Source: Chryseobacterium candidae
Lineage (GTDB): Bacteria > Bacteroidota > Bacteroidia > Flavobacteriales > Weeksellaceae
Direction of reading: 5' to 3'
Length of the DNA stretch: 63,481 bases
Assembly: GCF_004916905.1 (NCBI RefSeq)
Contig: NZ_SDLV01000011.1
Coordinates: 1 to 63,481, forward strand
Shown here one piece after another: positions 1 through 8,127 of the stretch; within the stretch, counting starts at the first letter, position 1; each line of letters opens with the position of its first letter. The notes beneath the pieces were generated by a model. It saw nothing but the letters and a program-made list of their open reading frames with translations, did not search any database and was not told where the DNA came from. A program made the translations under genes and the position numbers.

Positions 1-574
1 TTTTGAGAATATAATTTAAAATATTATACAAAAATCTGTTTTAACTTTTGTTTTTTAGAGATCTTAATGACAAATACATTATTATCATAAATTCAACAAA
101 ACAAAAAATATTATAAAACATTCACAATAAAACGCAGTACAAAACTTATATATTTTTAATAAAAAACAAAAAAAGAATATACTACACAGATACACTTTCA
201 CTCTAAATAACTAAATATCAACAATTTACATTTCGCTTCTTTTGTATTCATTAATCAGCAAAAATTTTAATGATAAAATACTTTAGATATTCTGATCAAT
301 ATATCCCCGGAAAAACAAATTGAAAATCAGAAAGAAAGTAATACTTATATGTTACTTAAGTACATGAAAAAAGATAAATTATAAATATATGGACTTACAA
401 AATAAAGCAATTTCGAATCGTTATGTCTTTTTTTTCATAAATAAACTTCCAAAACGCCAAATAGAAACAACTGACTACATATCAATAACTTAAAAAAGCA
501 AACACATGGTGTAGTACCCATGTAGTAGAGTATTTTTTTCTGTTTACGTTAAAAATTTTCATATTTGAATACTG
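1..574. other. AT-rich intergenic sequence, no gene seen
   Basis: No open reading frame of convincing length on either strand. The stretch is very AT-rich. A small hairpin (ACATGG at 504-509 with CCATGT at 518-523) is the only structure noticed before the terminator at 621. Confidence 0.6.
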
Positions 575-653
575 AGACCACAAAAAAAACCGAGTGGTGA
601 AAAGAGAATATTTTCGAGTACTGTCTGACCTGATAAATCAGACAGTTTTTTTT
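575..653 (+). ncRNA. Candidate small RNA ending in an intrinsic terminator
   Basis: A strong plus-strand terminator (621-653) has no plus-strand reading frame in front of it within the window. A near-match to the Bacteroidota -7 box (CATATTTG, one base off TAnnTTTG) lies at about 561-568. A transcript starting near 575 would be about 75-80 nt long. The alternative is that this is the 3' end of a long untranslated transcript entering from the left. No family is recognised. Confidence 0.3.
621..653 (+). terminator. Rho-independent terminator, plus strand
   Basis: The arms CTGTCTGA (621-628) and TCAGACAG (638-645) form a perfect 8-bp stem followed by a run of nine T. On the minus strand no T run follows the hairpin, so it does not look like the terminator of the minus-strand gene ending at 657. 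Confidence 0.8.
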
Positions 654-656
654 TGA

Positions 657-2081
657 TTATTTTAAGGTATCAAAAAAATGATAAATATCTGTTTCTCCGG
701 GAATATTCAATTTTTTTCTGATCCTGTATTTTTTCTGCTGAATACTCCTGTGCTGAACCATAGTGTAGCTTGCTATTTCTTTAGAAGTAAAATGGAGTTT
801 AAGCATCGCACAAAAAATCAGTTCAGAATTTTCAAGACCTGGATTAATCGTCAAAAGCTGGGCTATAAAGTCAGGATAGGTTTCTTTAAAACGATTCAAA
901 AATTCAGGATCATTCTTTTTGCCGAGTTCTATGATTTCTTCCTGCTTGTTGTCATTCATACTTATTTTCAGATTTTCAGCTTCTACAGCAAGAATTTTTT
1001 TCCGTTTTTTCAAGCCAAGAATAATTCTCCAGGCATATAATCCCAGCAGGCAAAGACCCATAAATGAAAGGGAAACAATCCAGTATATTTTATTTTTATG
1101 ATGATGGGCATCCTGCTGAGTTACTGTAATAAAAGACTCCATATCCTGATTGATGGTAGCCAGTAAGGATGTATTTGTTCTATAAAAAGCATCTGAATAT
1201 GCTTTCAAATAAAAATAAGCCTTCTCTTTATCTCCGGTACGTTCATATAAAAATCTGAGATCATTATAAATATACTTGGCATAATACGCATAAATACGCT
1301 TCGTTTTCTCATTGATTTTCAAAGCTTTATTAAGAGCTATTTCTGCCTTATCATACTGTTTATAATTAAGGAAATATTCTCCCATAATAGTATTGGCATA
1401 GAGTGCTATTCCATCTTCTTTGCCACTGATATTAGCTTTGTTGTAAGCCATCGTTATGTACTTATATGCAGAATCTTTGTTTTTATACATATAGACATAA
1501 TCGCTTATCGCACAATCTGCAAGTCCGGTATTATTTAATTTTTTTGCTTTATGGAAATAGTCGAGTGCTTTTTCATATTCTTTTTTTTGACTGAGATAAA
1601 TACCCTGTCTCAGATAAATACTGAAAAGGATATCGTTTTTAAGTCCTGAATTGTTGCTTTTCTTTATATAATTCATTGCTTCATTATTATATTGAAAAGC
1701 TTTGTCAAGCCTTCGAAGATCCGCATTAAAGCGGCCGTAAACGTTATAAAACCTTGCTTTATGCAGATTGTCTTCCGAATTATCCAGAATCTCTTTTGCG
1801 TTATCAAAAAGAATCTGCGACTTCTGAAAATTTTCCAGTGATATATTGAGTTCTGCCAGATTAATATAACACAATGCCTTTCCATCTTCATAATTCATCT
1901 TATCGGCTTGTTTATAATATCTTTTATTAAGATTAATCAACGAGTCATACTCTCCGCCAAGTCTGAACTTTTCATTCTGTTTCAGTAAAGCAGTATCAAA
2001 TTTTTTTTCATCCTCTTTCTGTGTTTGAGAATGGCACGAAACTAAAAGAAAAAGTACAACAGAAAGAAAAATACGTATCAT
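657..2081 (-). CDS. TPR transmembrane regulator with LuxR-like HTH (copy 1)
   Basis: 474-residue protein. The N-terminus is a lipoprotein-type signal (hydrophobic stretch ending LLVSC, Cys16). A long helical region with TPR-like repeats follows (about 40-320), then one membrane span near 335-360 and a basic linker. The C-terminal region (about 405-474) carries a LuxR/GerE-like helix-turn-helix (SKEIASYTMVQHRSIQQKKY). The expected topology is periplasmic TPRs with a cytoplasmic DNA-binding domain, that is, a one-component transmembrane regulator. It lies directly downstream of a paralogue (2253-3755) with the same layout, and the C-terminal coding DNA of the two is strongly conserved. The ligand or partner is unknown. 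The role is inferred from domains only. Confidence 0.8.
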   Translation of the reverse strand: MIRIFLSVVLFLLVSCHSQTQKEDEKKFDTALLKQNEKFRLGGEYDSLINLNKRYYKQADKMNYEDGKALCYINLAELNISLENFQKSQILFDNAKEILDNSEDNLHKARFYNVYGRFNADLRRLDKAFQYNNEAMNYIKKSNNSGLKNDILFSIYLRQGIYLSQKKEYEKALDYFHKAKKLNNTGLADCAISDYVYMYKNKDSAYKYITMAYNKANISGKEDGIALYANTIMGEYFLNYKQYDKAEIALNKALKINEKTKRIYAYYAKYIYNDLRFLYERTGDKEKAYFYLKAYSDAFYRTNTSLLATINQDMESFITVTQQDAHHHKNKIYWIVSLSFMGLCLLGLYAWRIILGLKKRKKILAVEAENLKISMNDNKQEEIIELGKKNDPEFLNRFKETYPDFIAQLLTINPGLENSELIFCAMLKLHFTSKEIASYTMVQHRSIQQKKYRIRKKLNIPGETDIYHFFDTLK

Positions 2082-2252
2082 ATGTTTCTCTAATTAAGCT
2101 AAATTCCTATATACATCTATGGTTACACAATGATCTTCTTACTATAACAATTTTGTATCATTTAAAAATTCTCACTGGTTATTTCTGATAAGATCAACAA
2201 TAAAATCTCTTCATAAAACAAGATCCTGCTGTTTTTATTGTGATCTGTTTAA

Positions 2253-3755
2253 TTATTCTTCCAGGTTTTCAAAAAAGTCATAAATATCTGTTTCTCCGGG
2301 AATATTCAGCCTTTTTCTGATCCTGTATTTTTTCTGTTGCACAGATTTGTGTTGTACAAAAGTATAATCCGCAATCTCTTTGGATGAAAAGCGTAATTTC
2401 AGCATTGCACAGAAAGCCAGCTCTGAATTCTCAAGATCCGGATTGATCTCCAGAAGCGACTTAATAAATTCAGGATAGAATTCTTTGAATTTCAACAAAA
2501 AAGAAGAGTCATTCTTTTTAGCAAGCTCAATCACTTCATTCCGCTGCTTTGTCCGAACATGGTTCTTCAATGTATCGGTTTGCTCTTTTAAAGTATTTTT
2601 CTTTTTTTGTAACCTATTTATTATCTTCCGGACATATACTCCTGAAACCGTAAGTACAGTGATAGACAATGCAATAAATAACGGAAGATCATTTTTATGC
2701 CAGTCCGATTCCTGTTTCATTTCCGAAATAAAATCTTCGGTAGCTTTATTCATAACGGCAAATCGTTCTGCATCAAACCTTCCTTCCTCTTCCATATATT
2801 TCTTCAGATAAAAATAGGCCTTGCCTCCGTCATTTTTTTTCTTGTATAATTCCGCAAGTGCTTTGTAAACTTCTTTTATATGTGAAGAATAGGTTCGTCT
2901 TGTTTTAATATTGATTTCCAGCGCTTTTTTAAGTGCTATTTCAGCTTGTTGACTATTGTCAATTTCATTATAGTAATATCCCATTGTATAATATACCCAA
3001 AGAGATTCCACATCTGTTGTTTTCTGGTTGATCATTTTTTCATCTGCTCTGGCAATATATATTCCGGCAGAATCAGGTTTATGGGTAAATAAATAGTATT
3101 GGGCTACCATACAATTGGTATATGCCGAATTTTCCAGCACATTTGCTTTTGTAAAGCATTTTAAAGAAGTTCCGAACCATCCTTTCCATGCATAGTAAAT
3201 TCCTTTGTTGACATACAGTCTTGGCAGAAGTTTTTGGGTGAGTTCCGTTTTTTTTGCCTGCTTTAAATAGTAAAACGCTTTTTTATTGCATTCTATAGCC
3301 TTATCATTTATTTCAAGATGAGAATAATACAGACTGTAATCATCATAGAAGACTGCTTTATGATAAGCATTTTCAGAATTGATCAGATCTTTTTCTGCTT
3401 TATTGAAAAAAACACGGGCTTTTTCATAATTTCCGGCAGAAACATTTACCCCTGCCATATTCAGATAGCAGAGTCCTTTTCCCTCTTTATATTTTATTTT
3501 TGCTGCTTTCTTCAGATATTCCTTATTAAGCTTAACAAAAGCCTCATATTCACCGGAAAGCTGAAGCTCAGAACTTTGAGTCAGCAGAGATAGATCAAAA
3601 TTTTCCTGGTCCGTATGATGAGATTCATTATGGCATGAAAACATAACCAGAAGCAGAAGCATGCAGGTTGTAAAGGCTCTTATATTTTTTATAGCCTTTG
3701 AGTGTATCGTTTTATTTTTAATAATGATTAAATTAATTTTTCCCATCAGCCCCAC
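2253..3755 (-). CDS. TPR transmembrane regulator with LuxR-like HTH (copy 2)
   Basis: 500-residue paralogue of the gene at 657-2081. A basic N-terminus leads into a hydrophobic segment ending VMFSC (lipobox-like), then TPR-like repeats, one membrane span (about residues 355-375) and a C-terminal HTH (SKEIADYTFVQHKSVQQKKY). The longer N-terminus relative to copy 1 may be real, or translation may begin at an internal Met near residue 32. The shorter form would leave almost no basic n-region, so I keep the long start. The genes are separated by 171 bp and probably arose by tandem duplication. Targets are unknown; the roughly 1-kb intergenic region upstream is a natural place to look. Confidence 0.78.
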   Translation of the reverse strand: MGLMGKINLIIIKNKTIHSKAIKNIRAFTTCMLLLLVMFSCHNESHHTDQENFDLSLLTQSSELQLSGEYEAFVKLNKEYLKKAAKIKYKEGKGLCYLNMAGVNVSAGNYEKARVFFNKAEKDLINSENAYHKAVFYDDYSLYYSHLEINDKAIECNKKAFYYLKQAKKTELTQKLLPRLYVNKGIYYAWKGWFGTSLKCFTKANVLENSAYTNCMVAQYYLFTHKPDSAGIYIARADEKMINQKTTDVESLWVYYTMGYYYNEIDNSQQAEIALKKALEINIKTRRTYSSHIKEVYKALAELYKKKNDGGKAYFYLKKYMEEEGRFDAERFAVMNKATEDFISEMKQESDWHKNDLPLFIALSITVLTVSGVYVRKIINRLQKKKNTLKEQTDTLKNHVRTKQRNEVIELAKKNDSSFLLKFKEFYPEFIKSLLEINPDLENSELAFCAMLKLRFSSKEIADYTFVQHKSVQQKKYRIRKRLNIPGETDIYDFFENLEE

Positions 3756-4164
3756 TTTTCCCTATGTATCTACATATCTACCTATTCACTTATTCAAAAA
3801 ATAAGTTGATAATTTTCTACCGTTATTTAAATATTATTCCCCAATTAGTGTTATAAATATACATAAATTATCATGTTCATTGTGAAATAAACAAATTATT
3901 TCGCAAAAATGTAACATTCAAATAAATAATGTAATATTTCCCCCTTTACACAAAGATTTATAAATCCGGCAGACTGCTTTTATAGGCTTTCTGATCAAAA
4001 AATATATGTTGTGTTTACAATAAGACTATCTGAATTGAAATTTGTTACAAATGGATTAAATCGATTTAAAATTTTAATGAATTATTTAAACTTCCGTGGA
4101 GGCAGACAATTTAATGATATTGATTTTTTTTTAAGTCGCATCCGGAAATGATAAATCTTAGTAA

Positions 4165-4490
4165 TTTATACAGAAAGACAGGATTTCAGGAGATCTAAGC
4201 ATCTGTAGTAAGTTTGAGACTACAGGGCATTTCAAGAATTATACATTTCCCATTCATTTATTCTGGACTACAGACGATACCATTTCAGGCCAGAAAAAAC
4301 TGAAACTTATTGGCAGCACATCAGCAGTTAAGAAGAGATTACTTTCACCAAACTGATCCCTTCAGAATTAGGATTAAAAAAACTGAGCATTTCGGCTTTT
4401 TCAAAAAAATATAAAAGACAGTCTTTGGGAGAATGTGGTGGACAAATTAAACAGTTTTTCTTTAAGTACTCAATTATGAATATTTTTTAG
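4165..4490 (+). pseudogene. Possible decayed coding remnant
   Basis: Two adjoining open stretches in different frames read like protein. The first runs from 4165 to a stop at 4354-4356 and includes FWTTDDTISGQKKLKLIG. The second, in another frame, runs to a stop at 4488-4490 and includes FTKLIPSELGLKKLSI. Neither has a good start, and together they suggest a gene broken by frameshift. The base composition is less AT-skewed than the flanks. I do not recognise the family, and this could be chance open sequence. Confidence 0.3.
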
Positions 4491-4551
4491 AATTGACAAT
4501 TTATATTTCAGATATTCTGATCTAATTAATCCGCTAAAAAATAAATTTAAA

Positions 4552-4595
4552 GCAAATAAAAACGGACAGACCATTAAAAAATGATTTGTCCGTTT
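4552..4595 (-). terminator. Terminator of the minus-strand redox cassette
   Basis: AAACGGACA (4560-4568) pairs with TGTCCGTTT (4587-4595), a 9-bp stem. Read on the minus strand the hairpin is followed by a T-rich tract (TTATTTGCTTT). It lies about 160 bp past the stop of the DUF3570 gene. Confidence 0.7.
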
Positions 4596-4757
4596 ATGTA
4601 ATCGTAGAAATACAGTTTTCAAACACGTTTATAGCAGATCTGATGAAAATCGCTCAACTTACTTATAATCAAATATTTATCCGATGTACATAGGTAGGAT
4701 TACACGTTTTAATCCAAAGATCCAGAGTTTTCTAAAAAAGTTTAGACATTTTTATTA

Positions 4758-5948
4758 CTACTTGAATCTGAGATTCAGAGAAATAATATCTGAACTCATT
4801 CCTACAGATTTTGTATAATGCCCATACCTGATCTCCAACATATTCAGACGCTCTATTCCAAACAATCCATTTTTAGGATTAAACCGTATTCCTGCTCCGT
4901 AAAAATTACTTTTAAAAGTAGAAAGGTCATAATTGCTCGTATAATAATCATCAAAAGCTGTATGCTGTTCATAAGGCGCAAAATATTTTGTCCCTTTCTG
5001 TGAATAATACCTATAGAACGGACTTACTGAAATAAAAGGAGATATTTTTACCGGAGTCTCAATATTGAATGTATTTGACCTGATGCCCCAGCTGTCTGCA
5101 TAATACCGGTAATAGGTTCTGAGGATAAAGCGGTCTCCCAGAAAATAATTGGCACGCACTCCCAGTGGAAGTTTAAATCTTTTATCCGGAAGTGTTTCCT
5201 GATGTACAGAGCCATCTGTGAAATAGACCCTGTGAAAAGGCAGACTTAAAAAACCGGTCTGCTGTACAGCATCCGTCAGAAATTCAACCTGAAAATTCTG
5301 GTTGATGATCTGAGAATAGGCTAAAGACAATGCAAAAGTATTTCTTCCGCTCGTTCCATAGTTTTCATGCTCTCTGCCTGTTGAATTTCCTGTACGAAGT
5401 TCTATAGGAGTTACCAGCTTTACCTGATCAAGATAGGTCTGAAACTTGGCGGTAAACTCCCCCATTCTGTTGGCTGTTTTCTGGGCAAAACCAATATTGG
5501 CCCCGTAAGACTGATAATCAAATTCTGTAGAAAATGAGAGTCCTCCGAAGATGGTACTTCCTTTACTTTCATTCTCCCGGCTCCACTGAAACGAAGGATA
5601 TATTCTTGTATCCGCATGGGAAGCAGAAGAATTGGCTTTAAGATCAATCATATCGGAAGAAGCTGACGTATAATGATCTACTCCAACACTAAGATTGAAT
5701 TTATTTTTTCTCTGCTTATTGTCATATTTTACCATAGTAACGTCAATTGTATTGGAAAAATCACTAAGCTTTTCCGATCCTATACCTCCTGTCACAGCAG
5801 AGTTGTTGCCGTCCTGATGGTAGTAGCTGGATACCAGATTGGCTTCATCAAAACTTAATTTTTTTGAAAGTGCTGTATTGGTATTTTCCTGAGCTTTAGA
5901 GGTTATGAATCCCAAAAGGACCCAAACACTCATTACAATTTTTTTCAT
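4758..5948 (-). CDS. DUF3570 outer-membrane-like protein
   Basis: 396 residues with a signal peptide (MKKIVMSVWVLLGFITSKAQ). The rest consists of alternating, aromatic-rich segments that end in a strand-like tail (IISLNLRFK), as in outer-membrane beta-barrels. The pattern (YYHQDGNNSAVTGG near 42-55, then a long barrel-like body) matches DUF3570 as I know it. It is the last gene of a minus-strand cassette after thioredoxin-like, ApbE and DUF4266 genes, a combination I recall from other Gram-negative genomes. No biochemical role is established to my knowledge. An outer-membrane component of a flavin- or thiol-based system is an inference from context. Confidence 0.8.
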   Translation of the reverse strand: MKKIVMSVWVLLGFITSKAQENTNTALSKKLSFDEANLVSSYYHQDGNNSAVTGGIGSEKLSDFSNTIDVTMVKYDNKQRKNKFNLSVGVDHYTSASSDMIDLKANSSASHADTRIYPSFQWSRENESKGSTIFGGLSFSTEFDYQSYGANIGFAQKTANRMGEFTAKFQTYLDQVKLVTPIELRTGNSTGREHENYGTSGRNTFALSLAYSQIINQNFQVEFLTDAVQQTGFLSLPFHRVYFTDGSVHQETLPDKRFKLPLGVRANYFLGDRFILRTYYRYYADSWGIRSNTFNIETPVKISPFISVSPFYRYYSQKGTKYFAPYEQHTAFDDYYTSNYDLSTFKSNFYGAGIRFNPKNGLFGIERLNMLEIRYGHYTKSVGMSSDIISLNLRFK

Positions 5949-5986
5949 GTGAGATTCTTCTAAATTTTATAAACTGTAACAACTCA

Positions 5987-6217
5987 TTAATTACATCCAC
6001 ATCCACCTCCCACTTTTCCGGAATTAGCTCCTGAAGAACCTTCCCGGTAAGATTGTAAACTAAGTTCTGTTTTCTCTATAGTCCTGTTGCCCAATGCCAT
6101 TTCAGCATCATTCAGCTTTCCTTTTTCATATTCTTTCAAAGCAGTACAGGAATTAATCAGGCTTATGATAGCAACAGCTACCAGACCTCTTTTTATTTTT
6201 TTTATATTGTTTTTCAT
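5987..6217 (-). CDS. DUF4266 mini-lipoprotein with Gly/Cys tail
   Basis: 76 residues. The signal sequence ends in a lipobox (LINSC), leaving a mature peptide of about 50 residues. A short acidic/basic middle contains YEKGKLNDAEMAL, and the protein ends in a Gly-rich tail, GGGCGCN. This C-terminal CxC tail is the hallmark of DUF4266 as I remember it. The start codon overlaps the end of the ApbE gene by 4 bp, so translation is probably coupled. Two Cys next to each other in a flexible tail suggest metal, haem or thiol chemistry, or a modification site. The function is unknown. Confidence 0.8.
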   Translation of the reverse strand: MKNNIKKIKRGLVAVAIISLINSCTALKEYEKGKLNDAEMALGNRTIEKTELSLQSYREGSSGANSGKVGGGCGCN

Positions 6218-7140
6218 TGTAAATTAATGTTTTGAGATGAATAGACAGTATTGTCATCATCTATAATGATACATTCCAGCTGGTGGATCTGATTCACCAG
6301 ATCCAATGCTGCTTTAATTCCCATAATACCGACAGGAGTTGCCATGGCATCTGCTATTTCTGCATTAGGACAGAAAATAGTGACGCTTTTAATTCCTGAA
6401 ACGGGCATTCCGGTTTTGGGATTGATGGTATGAGAATACTTTTTGCCGTCAATCATGACAAATTTTTCATAATTACCGGATGTTGCCACAGCCATATCTG
6501 TAATATTCATGTAAGAAAAAGGTTGTCCGGAATAATCCGGGTCTGCAATTCCTATCGTCCATGGCTTTCCGTTACTCTGCACTCCCCATGCGGTAAGATC
6601 ACCGGAAGCATTGACAATTCCTGATTCCACACCTCTTTTTTGAAGCATTCTTTTCGCCATCTCAGCGGCATACCCTTTTCCAATGCCACCAAAACCTATC
6701 CTCATCCCCTGCTCCTTAAGAAAAACACTCTGATCCCTGGAGTTGAGAATAATATTCTCATAATTTACCAGTTTCAAATGCTCCTTAATAGTCTTCGGAT
6801 CAGGAAGCTGCTTCATATTACGGTCAAAATTCCAGAAACCTTTATCTATTCCTCCGTATGAAATATCAAAATATCCGTCAGTAATGCGGCTGATGCGAAC
6901 ACTTCTTTCAATCAGATCAAAAACCTCCCTGTCAACCTTTACAGGTTCTAATCCTGCATTATTGTTGATCAGGCTGGTCTGGCTGTTCTCACTGAAAGTA
7001 GTCAGCAGGTTTTCAATTCTTTGAATTTCTGCTACCGCCGCATCTATATGCAAATAAGCATTTTTTTCACTTTCGTCTACTACAGTAATTTCAAAAGCAT
7101 TTCCCATCAGCCTTTGAGGCTTTCTGAATTCTCTAAGCAT
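6214..7140 (-). CDS. apbE: ApbE-family FAD:protein FMN transferase
   Basis: 308 residues. ApbE enzymes attach FMN from FAD to a Ser/Thr of target proteins in the periplasm. Family landmarks seen are MGNAFEITV near 12-20, GGIGKGYAAE near 152-161, NASGDLTAWG near 178-187, the H-T-I-N-P-K-T-G-M-P segment near 238-247 and the ADAMATP helix near 263-269. Oddly, no signal peptide is visible, although most ApbE proteins are exported. The frame upstream of the ATG has no other Met before a stop inside the thioredoxin gene. The protein may therefore act in the cytoplasm, or be exported in another way. It lies 7 bp after the thioredoxin-like gene and overlaps DUF4266. Confidence 0.88.
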   Translation of the reverse strand: MLREFRKPQRLMGNAFEITVVDESEKNAYLHIDAAVAEIQRIENLLTTFSENSQTSLINNNAGLEPVKVDREVFDLIERSVRISRITDGYFDISYGGIDKGFWNFDRNMKQLPDPKTIKEHLKLVNYENIILNSRDQSVFLKEQGMRIGFGGIGKGYAAEMAKRMLQKRGVESGIVNASGDLTAWGVQSNGKPWTIGIADPDYSGQPFSYMNITDMAVATSGNYEKFVMIDGKKYSHTINPKTGMPVSGIKSVTIFCPNAEIADAMATPVGIMGIKAALDLVNQIHQLECIIIDDDNTVYSSQNINLQ

Positions 7141-7147
7141 CTTTTTC

Positions 7148-7591
7148 TTATTTTCTTTGCTGTTGTATATCCCTTATTTCTTTACTAAAAGCCAATGCGC
7201 TTTCAGCAGGCAGCCCTTCCCAGCTTTTCAGCACTTTCCCATCCTGATCCAGCAGAAGAGTATAAGGAAAAAGTCCTTTTGGGTTATATTGATCGGCAAG
7301 CCCTGCATTTTCCTTTTTCATATCGGCAGAAAGCTGATTTTTTTTATTTCTAGGAAAGTCGGCATTGACATAGACGATAATATTTTCCGTTTCCAGCTTT
7401 TTAAATTCATCGGTTTCGATGATATTCTTATGGAGCTTTATACAAGGTATACACCAGTCGGAACCGGAAAAATTAAGTAAAATAAGTTCTTTATTTTCCA
7501 AGGCCTGTTTTTTTGCATTATCTAAACGGTTCTGAGCCTTAATGCTAACGGCAGTTATAACCATGAATATGGCTAAAAATATTGTTTTCAT
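7148..7591 (-). CDS. Exported thioredoxin-fold protein
   Basis: 147 residues with a cleavable signal (ending IKAQ near residue 20) and a thioredoxin fold of the DsbD-C/thioredoxin-7 type. The redox motif is CIPC in SGSDWCIPCIKLHKNI (about 44-59). A cis-Pro region is visible at GLFPYTLLLDQDGK. It is the first gene of the cassette with ApbE, DUF4266 and DUF3570. It probably reduces disulphides in the periplasm, and the neighbouring CxC mini-lipoprotein is an obvious candidate substrate (inference). Confidence 0.85.
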   Translation of the reverse strand: MKTIFLAIFMVITAVSIKAQNRLDNAKKQALENKELILLNFSGSDWCIPCIKLHKNIIETDEFKKLETENIIVYVNADFPRNKKNQLSADMKKENAGLADQYNPKGLFPYTLLLDQDGKVLKSWEGLPAESALAFSKEIRDIQQQRK

Positions 7592-7698
7592 TATTTAAAA
7601 TGGATAACGATTGTTATAGTAAGTTGAATAATGTACACCTAACATGGCATACAGTACATAACGGCTGACAACAGATGAAAGCCGGTTTTGAAAAAATA

Positions 7699-8088
7699 TC
7701 AGGAAAATAAATACCTTGGTGGTTCCCAGGCTGTCCTTAGAAACCCCTTATAACAGAAGTTGTTATTTTTTGATGGTATTTTCCTCGACTTTACTTGTTT
7801 AAATTGATCATTCTTAAGTTCAAAATGAAATATGTTCCCAATGATAAAGACCAATGCAAGTGGTGTTGTATGAATAATAAAGGGTAATTTCTGATCTTTA
7901 CCATAATCACCATCTTTAACGGGATGATCATAGTGTGTTCTCAGAAATGCTGTAAGCGTCATATCCGGGTTCAATTCTTTATGCTCGATGTAATGCTCAA
8001 TCAGTTCTGGGATTTTCAAAAGCTGATACAATTCGGTTGTAGAAACCAAATATAAAAATAACAACAATATGGAAATCAACTTTTTCAC
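7699..8088 (-). CDS. Small His-rich exported protein of a metal-resistance locus (copy 1)
   Basis: 129 residues, GTG start (8086-8088, MKKLISILLLFLYLVSTTEL). An N-terminal hydrophobic segment precedes a conserved core (ELIEHYIEHKEL, LRTHYDHPVKD, KDQKLPF), then a second hydrophobic stretch and a basic tail. It is a paralogue of 16858-17244, which uses the same GTG start and has the same core. It follows the P-type ATPase by 39 bp. I recall similar small proteins beside RND and P-type metal pumps in Flavobacteriia but know of no assigned function. Metal binding by the H-Y-x-x-H and H-Y-D-H-P clusters is inferred. Confidence 0.7.
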   Translation of the reverse strand: MKKLISILLLFLYLVSTTELYQLLKIPELIEHYIEHKELNPDMTLTAFLRTHYDHPVKDGDYGKDQKLPFIIHTTPLALVFIIGNIFHFELKNDQFKQVKSRKIPSKNNNFCYKGFLRTAWEPPRYLFS

Positions 8089-8127
8089 TAATCAAAATTA
8101 TGAAATATTTTATTACAAATGATTTTT

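Larger units (their letters stand above)
3756..4757. other. About 1 kb without an intact gene
   Basis: Separates the TPR regulator pair from the DUF3570 operon. The left part (3756-4140) is AT-rich and holds the upstream region of the minus-strand regulator. The right part contains a possible decayed coding segment (4165-4490) and a terminator (4552-4595), listed separately. Confidence 0.6.
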
